In this document: piece by piece, positions 1-6,128 of the stretch
Position numbering within the stretch: the stretch's first letter is position 1
How the letters are laid out: every line of letters starts with the position of its first letter
Assembly (NCBI GenBank): GCA_018398765.1
Contig: JAHBMJ010005449.1
Location: forward strand, 54,315-64,632
From: Chromera velia
Taxonomy: Eukaryota; Sar; Chromeraceae
Direction: 5' to 3'
Length of the DNA: 10,318 nt
The notes under the pieces: model-generated
What the model was told of the DNA's origin: nothing
Seen by the model: only the letters and a program-made list of their open reading frames with translations
The model's database searches: none
Program-made: the position numbers and the translations under genes

Positions 1-180
1 CAGGTACTCCTGCAGTTGCTCCACCACCTGCAGCCAGGACGTCGACCCTCCATCCCCTCCTGCCTCACTTTCACGGAATTTCTCTTGAGCCTCTTCCGAG
101 AGTCGCAGTTCCCTTTCCTTCAGCATCAGATCCCTCATCTGCTCCTCCGAAAAGAGAAGCGCAGAAGAAGGAAACGTCTC
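1..180 (-). CDS. Possible further exon of the ZZ-finger gene (coiled coil), partial
   Basis: After the TGA at 187-189 the same minus-strand frame stays open for 62 codons to the window edge. The residues are coding-like: ETFPSSALLFSEEQM, then a Glu/Lys/Arg/Leu-rich run (KERELRLSEEAQEKF), then SWLQVVEQLQEYL. They look like an amphipathic helix or coiled coil. A candidate intron with GT at 243-242 and AG at 182-181 is 63 nt long, sits exactly on a codon boundary, and removes the stop. If real, the protein continues beyond the window. The alternatives are a true stop with 3' UTR, or chance. Confidence 0.45.
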
Positions 181-243
181 CTGGCGTCATTGGTTTGTGC
201 CTGTCTGCTGAGAGGATGGTCTTTGCAGAACTTCCTGCCCCAC
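181..243 (-). other. Candidate 63-nt intron of the ZZ-finger gene
   Basis: On the minus strand this begins GTGGGG after AGCGGGCGG and ends ACGCCAG before GAGACG. It is phase 0, a multiple of three, and contains the only in-frame stop. The pyrimidine tract before the acceptor is weak, which argues for caution. It is similar in length to the two introns inferred in the ankyrin gene. Confidence 0.35.
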
Positions 244-1119
244 CCGCCCGCTGGTGAAGTGCGCCATTCCGAAGAGTGGAGCCCGTGTCTGAATTGCAGG
301 GCGTGTGGTCGCCTGTCCTGGCACAGGGAAGGGGCCGGTTCTCTGAGTGAAGGGACTCTGCTCAGACGTCAGGGCGCGGTTTGCGTTGAAGAAAAAGGAA
401 GAGGCGGCAGTGGTGTCAGTTGGTGTCGGTCTGAAGAGTTGGGGTGCCGGTTTGAAGATGGAAGTCTCAGTCTCGGGCTGAGGGGGAGGGGGTGGGTTGG
501 ATGGGGTCGGCTTGAGAAAACTCGGGGCGGGTGCGGGGGGATTGGTGTTGGTCGCTGCTGGATTTGTCGAAGGTTGCATGGGCAGGATGGTGCTCTGCGC
601 TGTCTGTGCGCGTTTCTTGTGGGTCTCTATGAATGTCCTCATCGATTCCTGTTGGTTGAAGAGAATCTGGTCGATGCGGTTGCGTAGATCCAAAAGGATG
701 CTCGGATCAGGAGGAGAGGAGAAGTCACACGGCTGGCCGTCCTTCACAAGAATCGTCACGTCCAACAGATGGTCCCAGTGAGGGTGCCACCAAGATCGGA
801 TGTTCACGAGGGGGTGGGACTGCGGGTGGTGGGGGGCGCAGGTGACACAGAGGTCGAAGTCTGGACAGCAGAAACAGCGAAAGCGTGGGAGTGGGAAGCT
901 CAGGCTGCACTTGCAGCCGTCACAGGTCCTGGGGTTTAGGTCTACTTGGGCAGCGGGTGTAGCGGGTGTAGCGGGGGGAGGCACAGTCTCCCCCAACCGT
1001 CCACTCGATGGATGGAACATGCCACCTGCCATTCCTGCGAGCGGTGAGGGGTTTGGTCCTCTCGTTGATTGAGAGAAGGGTCCCTGGGCATCTTGATGAG
1101 GAGACTGCTGGGAGAACAT
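187..1119 (-). CDS. ZZ-type zinc-finger protein with Pro-rich flanks
   Basis: The minus-strand frame encodes about 310 residues from the Met at 1119 (MFSQQSPHQDAQ). A ZZ zinc finger lies at about residues 66-102. Its ligands are visible as a CDGC pair, a second pair in RCFCCPDFDLC, a DLC-x2-C pair, and a closing H-x3-H (HPQSH); the PDFDLC core is the family signature. ZZ domains bind two zinc ions and usually recognise peptides such as histone tails or N-degrons; the target here is unknown. A helical stretch (LLDLRNRIDQILFNQQESM) follows, then a long Pro/Thr/Ala-rich tail with poly-Pro and scattered GP and FG-like motifs. The open frame extends upstream to a Met at 1416, but that part is poorly protein-like, so I prefer 1119 with an upstream leader or intron. 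The TGA at 187-189 may be intronic (see 1-180). The zinc finger is secure; the ends are not. Confidence 0.72.
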   Translation of the reverse strand: MFSQQSPHQDAQGPFSQSTRGPNPSPLAGMAGGMFHPSSGRLGETVPPPATPATPAAQVDLNPRTCDGCKCSLSFPLPRFRCFCCPDFDLCVTCAPHHPQSHPLVNIRSWWHPHWDHLLDVTILVKDGQPCDFSSPPDPSILLDLRNRIDQILFNQQESMRTFIETHKKRAQTAQSTILPMQPSTNPAATNTNPPAPAPSFLKPTPSNPPPPPQPETETSIFKPAPQLFRPTPTDTTAASSFFFNANRALTSEQSPFTQRTGPFPVPGQATTRPAIQTRAPLFGMAHFTSGRVGQEVLQRPSSQQTGTNQ

Positions 1120-1420
1120 CTTCGCTTGCAGCCAGAACAGAAAAATCTCAGCGTCTTTTCGTGACCAAAATTTGCACGATAAGTCGTCAGCCAGACACCA
1201 CGTAGTCAGTGTGAGACCCCAGGTAGAGACGATAAGATCTATGTATGTATCAGGAGAAGAAGAAGATGGTGATTGAGTTCGAAGAGGAAGACGCGGGGTG
1301 GAATTACTATGGAGTTTATGGCTCGGCACTTGGGACCCGGAAAGTGTGCAAAAAGCTGGGGGGGCACTTAAAAAGCAGCTATATGGCAAAACTCTTCTCC
1401 CCGGCCGCGCATCCACGCCC

Positions 1421-1440
1421 TATATATTAATCATTATATA
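1421..1440 (-). promoter_or_regulatory. AT-rich TATA-like block upstream of the ZZ-finger gene
   Basis: TATATATTAATCATTATATA stands out as pure A/T inside G/C-rich DNA, about 300 bp upstream of the preferred start and just upstream of the alternative Met at 1416. It could be a core promoter element for the minus-strand gene. Only composition and position support this. Confidence 0.22.
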
Positions 1441-2291
1441 GTACGTTACGCGGCTATAGTAGCGGCGCTATACTAAGCACGGCCGTCAAATTTCGCTTTG
1501 TAGACGGTTCGCACGCAGTGCACACTACAGCAACACAAATCGCGTCAGAGATCAGTTTTTCCCTGGCTGCAGACCGCCGCAATTGAAAAAACGGTGGCCA
1601 GCATGGTATGTTAGTGGTATGGGTAGGGTACGAATGGGTGAGGTGGGAGGGAATAAGACGTAATAAAGGAACCGCTAACATGCTGAGGGGGTTGGGAAAG
1701 GAGGAACCACTGGAGGGCTCGGAACTACAGTCAAAGTACCGGGCAGCAGGTCTGGTTTTCTTTGGGCAGGATGAAGAGAACAAAAAGAGAGGAAAGAGAA
1801 CGGAAGAGAAGGGAGAAGAGAGAGATACAAGAAAGAAGGAAAGGGTGGTGACGGATGGGGGGGTGGGGGCGCTCCACAGTGCCACGGCGACTGATGGAAC
1901 GCTAGACTTAGTCGTTTCGTTAGTCCAGCGTTGGATGGTGCACAGCGGACGACTGAGAGGGGAGAGGCGGGAGAGACCTCAGGCATGGCAAGAATATCTC
2001 AGGCTGTTAGGTCATGTAGTAGGGTGGACTTCAAGGCTGTGACAGTCAGACAGACCTGCCATGCGGCAGAGGCAGGGGCGGGGGAAAGGTGTAGCTAGGA
2101 AAGTATGTTTGACATCCTGCATGACTGAAGTTTTACCAGACTGCCTCAGTGGGAGGGGGAGCAGACATGCATATGGGGTATGGGACTGACTCGGCGAAGT
2201 ATATCCCAGTGGATAGCCACAGCCCCGTGGTGGACGAGAGTCCGCCGACAAGACAAGACAAGACAAGTCTGACAATGTCTGACAGACTGAC
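1441..2291. other. Spacer: purine-rich block and GACAA repeat, no convincing gene
   Basis: No recognisable protein is encoded here. A plus-strand open frame at 1608-2042 (144 codons) exists largely because of an almost pure A/G stretch at about 1766-1850; its translation is Lys/Glu/Arg low complexity. The minus strand of that block is a pyrimidine tract. At 2247-2266 there are four copies of GACAA, followed by two copies of GTCTGAC at 2267-2273 and 2277-2283 that run up to the inverted repeat at 2292. Confidence 0.5.
2247..2266 (+). repeat. (GACAA)4 tandem repeat
   Basis: Four perfect 5-bp units lie immediately outside the left inverted repeat, followed by short GTCTGAC duplications. It is probably a simple microsatellite. 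Confidence 0.8.
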
Positions 2292-2316
2292 GCTTGGTTG
2301 CACCTATCGCTCGCTT
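2292..2316 (+). repeat. Left arm of 25-bp inverted repeat
   Basis: All 25 bases pair with 5763-5787. The match stops at 2291 on the outer side. The related CACCCCTGT element follows at 2319, and again at 2357. Confidence 0.85.
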
Positions 2317-2548
2317 CTCACCCCTGTACAAATATTTTTTTTTGAAAAAAATGTTACACCCCTGTCTAATTTTATAAGTTAGAATTTTATTTGATTTTCC
2401 GTTTAGGAACGGACTAGACACTCACTCACTAACTCAGTTTCAAATAATATATTAGTGCCTTACAATTTCAAATATATGAAGAGTCAAATTAAAAGCTGTC
2501 CCTTGTGAATGACTCAGCTATGCCCGTCTAGTATACCCGTCTCGTTGG

Positions 2549-2588
2549 AAACTCAAGCCTATTTATCTTCAAAAGGCATATTGAGTTT
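2549..2588. repeat. Imperfect hairpin upstream of the transposase start
   Basis: The arms AAACTCAA (2549-2556) and TTGAGTTT (2581-2588) pair over 8 bp. GCCT (2557-2560) and AGGC (2574-2577) add 4 bp, leaving a 3-nt bulge and a 13-nt loop. It lies 36 bp before the ATG at 2624, in the leader or promoter. The role is unknown. Confidence 0.4.
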
Positions 2589-2623
2589 GAACTGATTGAT
2601 ACACACACATTTAATTATGAAAG

Positions 2624-4287
2624 ATGGAACGCCCTGAAGACTTTGAATCGGTCCATGATGTGTGCGGATTCTTGGCGAAGGACTGGACTCATGTTGTAGA
2701 GACGCTCATGGACTGGGGTCTTGTCTCAAAGCACCTGCACTATATAAACAGAGAAAGGAAAAACGTCCCTCTTCCGACCAATCCTTGGAGAAGGGCTGCA
2801 ACACGAAAAGAAAACATAGGGTGGCACCCGGTGACTCGAACCGACGTCTTCTTTGATGCAGGCTGCATATTTGATGAACGAATCCTTCGCATAGGTGTTA
2901 AAGGAAAATTTTATTTGCTCTGGGCATATGCAAAACACCTTACCCCGAAAAAAGTTCGAAAAGAAGCAAGAAGCAGTAAAAGACCCGAATATGCCTTCAA
3001 AAAGCATCAAGTGAATGACTTCTATTCAGTAATTCGTTCTTATCTCGTTGAATGGAGACAAATCCAGAAAGAAACGGGGAAGAGAGGAAAACTTGGAGGG
3101 CCACGTGATGGACCAGAAAAGGGAGTGTCCAAATTGGACCTGGTTGAACGGTTTAGGAATAGAAACGCGTTCTACCATCAGTTTGAAGACCCCCGCAATG
3201 CATATTGTGGAGTGGTGGAAGCAGATGGAAGTCAGTTTTTCTTCTCTTTCCGCCCTTTATCCCCCCTCCCCCTCTGTTCTTCTCATTTCTTCTCTCTGAA
3301 TTTTTTCACTGCAAGCATGCAAGGAACATGAGAGGGACAGACGGACTGACGGACTGACTTCAGGCTTCAGCTGCTCCCCCACGGCTTGTAAACATGAAAA
3401 CCCTCCATTGTCACGGGTTTTCTCTGGCGCCTCTATCTTGCAGTCTCTCCCTCCCCTGCCCCCCCTCCCTCCTGTATGCAGTCTGCATGCAACCATATAG
3501 AGTAGACAAGAGGGAGGAAGCAAAGGTTCAGGGGACAACAGCAGGAGCGCAGAACCATTTGGAGCGGTGGACTTTGATGTGGTTCCAGATCTGTCCCCTT
3601 TTGATTGAATTTGAGGTGCTCGACAGGGGGAAGAAACATGCAGCAGATCCAGAAGAGTTCACTAAACTCACTGCCAAACATGTTGCACCGGGCACAAATT
3701 TGATTGGAGATGGAGGGGTTGAATTTCGAGAAAAGTCCCTGGCAAGGCTGGGGATTTATCTTGAGCAGACAGCACATTCAAAGGGAGTGTATGTACTGAG
3801 AGGCCAAAGCGACTCAGTGGGCAATCCAAAATCTCAACTCCATGCAGAAGCTCGTTTCCATCCTTTGAGATTGTTCATCTCTGAGTACGGACTGCAAAGG
3901 CAATAACATGAAGACGACCCTACTGTTTTAGAGCATTACTTGGCCGAGTTTGCAACAAAGATGGAGGAGGGGTGGTTTCATAACGAAGATGGATTGGTGT
4001 TTACAAAGCTGATCCAAATCCTGGTCGAGGTGCACGCTCATCGGGGCTTCCCTTTGGTACGTGCAGAGGGGAGGGGAAAGAGACAGAGGAAACGAAAGCA
4101 GAGTCAGATTGACGCCCACCCCGCTGACCTCGAAGAGCCTCTTGGAGATTCCTCTTCCGACCCCTCTTCGGAGTTGGACTCCTCGTCTGAGCCTCCGCAG
4201 AGCAGTTTTCTGCAGAGAGAGGAGGAGGGTGAGGGAGTAGAGAGATGGACAGGAGGGGAGGGAAGGGGGGAGGGAGACGAAGACTGA
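2624..4287 (+). CDS. Merlin / IS1595 (ISXO2-like) DDE transposase, interrupted and probably decayed
   Basis: This would catalyse cut-and-paste transposition of the surrounding element. The proposed exons are 2624-3230, 3482-3853 and 3932-4287. Exon 1 shows the family order: IF at about residue 80, a helical LLWAYAKHL, then VNDFYSVIRSYLVEW and GVVEADG, with Asp201 as the likely first catalytic residue. Exon 2 carries FEVLDRGKKHAADPEEF, HVAPGTNLIGDGG (Asp279, second catalytic) and LGIYLEQTAHSKG, matching the region after the second Asp in Merlin proteins. Exon 3 carries HYLAEF and KLIQILVEVHAHRG, matching the C-terminal helices, then a basic KRQRKRK stretch and an acidic Asp/Ser tail. The usual N-terminal Cys pairs are absent. 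The third acidic motif is not in frame between 3790 and 3853; a weak version (ATQWAIQNLNSM) lies one frame over at about 3812-3847, with Gln where Glu is expected. The copy is therefore likely defective. Family assignment is by pattern recognition only. Confidence 0.62.
3231..3481 (+). other. Intron 1 of the transposase gene (251 nt)
   Basis: The donor GTCAGT follows GATGGAA. The acceptor TGTATGCAG lies behind a long C/T tract from about 3443. It is phase 1 on both sides, so it joins the exon 1 frame to the exon 2 frame correctly. The reading beyond the donor (FFFSFRPLSPLPL) is pyrimidine-tract translation, not protein-like. Confidence 0.65.
3854..3931 (+). other. Candidate intron 2 of the transposase gene (78 nt)
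   Basis: The donor is GTTTCC and the acceptor CTACTGTTTTAG. Splicing keeps the frame, in phase 1, and removes the in-frame TAA at 3904-3906, joining to HYLAEF. The donor is weak. The alternative is a frameshifted or stop-containing decayed region without an intron. Confidence 0.35.
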
Positions 4288-4606
4288 TGAAGCCAAGCCC
4301 TGTGTGTCTGCCTGTTTGCCTATCTATTTATGTGCTTGTATGCCTGCCTGTGTGCCTGCCTGGGTGTCTGCCTGTATGCCTGCCTGGGTGGCAGTGAGTG
4401 CTTAATTCTCTGTGTGGATGCCTGCCTGTATGTCTGCTTGTCTGCCTGCTTGTCTGCCTGTTTAATTGCCTTTGCTTACTTTTTCTTGCCTGCATGCCTG
4501 TATGCCTGCCTGCCAGTGGGTAGAGAGAAAGCGGGGCAGATAGAGAGAGAACGGGGGTAGATAGAAGGAAAGCAGGGTAGAGAGGTAGTCAATTTCCCTC
4601 CGGCAG
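4288..4606 (+). repeat. TGCCTG-rich degenerate tandem repeat spacer
   Basis: From about 4306 to 4515 the plus strand is a degenerate array of TGCCTG, TGCTTG and TGTCTG units (4-bp phase, TGCC/TGTA), followed by a purine-rich GAGAGAAAG block at 4522-4585. No gene is supported. The T/C-rich plus strand, and an acceptor-like TTTCCCTCCGGCAG ending at 4606, would suit an intron or 3' UTR of a plus-strand gene. Confidence 0.6.
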
Positions 4607-5306
4607 TTGACCAAGACTGCCATCATTGGAAAAGCTTGTGCATGTACGGACCTGAAGAAAGAGGGAGAGGGCGGAGTTGTACCGTTCGAAAAGGGGTGTG
4701 CAGTTTTCCACGGTGGGAATGATGACATCTGGAGCATACCAGCAGCGTATCTCGGGGGTGATTCTGCAAAAAGATCTCCATGGCAAAGCGCTTCCAGGAG
4801 AGGGAGTCATCAAATTGGGGGACCTGACAGCGTCCGAGAGAAAACTGTCTGTGGGGAGAGGGAAAGAGGTACCGTCGATGATCAATCTCCCAGGAAAACC
4901 GGTGAAGCCTTCCAAGCAGCATGAGCTGCCAGTACGCGTCAGCAACTGCGTCTCCAATTGCTCCCCAACACGCAGGATCTCCGTTAGCCGCCCCTACTTT
5001 GCATTCTCCCCCAAAGAAGCAAAGGTATATACAAAGCCGGAACCCCCTGCACCTCACTCGATGCAAAATTTCTTGATCAGACACCTGGCGGCACGAAGGG
5101 AGAAGGAGACGGCCATGTTCATGAGCCCTGTAGTCGATGAACTGATGGTTGTACAGAGGGCTTCCTTCAGTCCCGCATATCCACCCGGCAACCTGCCGAC
5201 ACTTCGACAGCAGCCAGTCCAGGTGCGCAGACACAAAATAGTCAGCCAGCTCTTCTGGAGACAAATTGAAGCAACACAAACTTTGTCTACCAGAGACCAG
5301 CCCTAA
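4607..5306 (+). CDS. Unidentified coding-like block inside the inverted-repeat segment
   Basis: After the acceptor-like CCTCCGGCAG at 4597-4606, one frame reads TKTAIIGKACACTDLKKEGE and AVFHGGNDDIWSIPAAYLGG. From about 4740 another frame takes over (SGVILQKDLHGKALPGEGV, then NFLIRHLAARREKE) and runs to a TAA at 5304-5306. Leu codons are mostly CTG/CTC with no TTA or CTA, as in real exons here. Joining the two frames needs a frameshift or an unseen intron. The minus strand is also open (4623-5324, with a pair of good acceptor-like pyrimidine tracts), so the strand is uncertain. I recognise no family. It could be downstream exons of the transposase gene, a second element gene, or captured host sequence. 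Confidence 0.3.
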
Positions 5307-5324
5307 GCGGTGTTGTCGGGGCAT

Positions 5325-6128
5325 TTTAAATTGGAAGCAACAAAGAGAGGCTGGCTGGAAGACTCTTAATTTATCTAAAACGCTACTCTGATACCTGTTT
5401 TACTGTTACCAATGTCTTCTTCCACACCTACTGGTAAACATCACCAGATTCCTTCGTGATCTTGCCATTTTTGAGTATTGCATGGCTCTGCAGACTGGCA
5501 GCTGCATGCTCGCACGCTCTTTTTCTCAGTAGATCTTCTTTTACTTGTAGGGCACTTAAAACAACATTCTAACAGTGGGTCCGATGACCCAGGCACCTAC
5601 CGTCTATACACTTGAGGCTGTGCATGGCCGGGATCTCTAAGGCCCCAAGATTTTTTTTTACATCATTTCTTTTGTTTATTTCTGTAAGAGCCACTGGCCC
5701 CGGAAAACTAAGATTGATATACATTGTTACGAATTTTACCGGGGTGATTTAAGAAAAAGCGCAAGCGAGCGATAGGTGCAACCAAGCCCCTCTTAGGAGG
5801 TTAAATTTACCGGGGTGAATTTTTAAGTGGTCCATGAAAACGAAAAAAGAGACACTTAAAAAAATGTAATAGGGACGTCCTCTTACACACACTGGCACAA
5901 AAGACAGCCCAAAATGTGACTCGACGATCGAAAGTAGACAAGTCATACAAACTACCGTCTTAGAGATCGAATTCGACGAACCCTGTAGAACAGCTGTACG
6001 GGACCGTGTATAGTGACTTGCTTCAAGCAAGCTTATTCCCTATTTGCCAGGCGGACGGGAAAACCCGTTAAACAAAAGATTCCTGCTGACAGCTTCCCCT
6101 TCCAAGTTCACCTACAAAAGCCTACAGG
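5325..6128. other. AT-rich spacer with right inverted-repeat arm; leader of the ankyrin gene
   Basis: No protein or RNA gene is recognisable. It contains T-tracts (5651-5659), the two TACCGGGGTGA copies, the right inverted-repeat arm, and a small CCTC-TTAG-GAGG hairpin at 5789-5800. From about 6000 it becomes more G/C-rich and leads into the ATG at 6129, so the ankyrin promoter and 5' UTR should lie in 5800-6128. Confidence 0.5.
5763..5787 (-). repeat. Right arm of 25-bp inverted repeat
   Basis: This is an exact reverse complement of 2292-2316. It is flanked by two directly repeated copies of TACCGGGGTGA, at 5737 and 5808, 71 bp apart and both in AT-rich context. Confidence 0.85.

Larger units (their letters stand above)
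2292..5787. mobile_element. Candidate DNA transposon, about 3.5 kb, Merlin/IS1595-like
   Basis: The ends are a perfect 25-bp inverted repeat (2292-2316 against 5763-5787, beginning GCTTGGTTGCACCTATCG). Inside each arm is a related 10-bp element, CACCCCTGTA at 2319-2328 and its near complement TACCGGGGTG at 5737-5746. The interior carries a transposase-like gene in plus orientation and a further coding-like block. Known Merlin elements are shorter, carry one gene and make 8-9 bp target duplications. I see no matching direct repeat immediately outside 2292 and 5787, so the true termini may lie elsewhere, or the arms may be two copies of another dispersed repeat that flank the transposase by chance. 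Confidence 0.5.

Noticed and set aside
16-687. Long plus-strand frame opposite the ZZ gene
   Set aside because: It is the antisense shadow of G/C-rich coding sequence; the zinc-finger motif and coiled coil are on the minus strand.
1120-1416. N-terminal extension of the ZZ protein to the Met at 1416
   Set aside because: The frame is open but the residues are not protein-like and no conserved motif appears before the Met at 1119. It abuts the AT-rich promoter-like block.
1608-2042. 144-codon plus-strand frame
   Set aside because: Its openness comes from a purine-rich tract; the translation is Lys/Glu/Arg low complexity with no recognisable domain.
2820-2860. tRNA-like T-loop motif on the minus strand (GGTTCGAGTC)
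   Set aside because: It lies inside well-supported transposase coding sequence and no acceptor or anticodon arms can be built around it.
4306-4515. CRISPR-like regular array
   Set aside because: The unit is a degenerate 4-6 bp microsatellite without spacers, and the DNA is eukaryotic.
5575-5660. Possible small structured RNA around GGGTCCGATGACCC
   Set aside because: There is one short hairpin, but no match to tRNA, 5S rRNA or spliceosomal RNA motifs that I can recognise.
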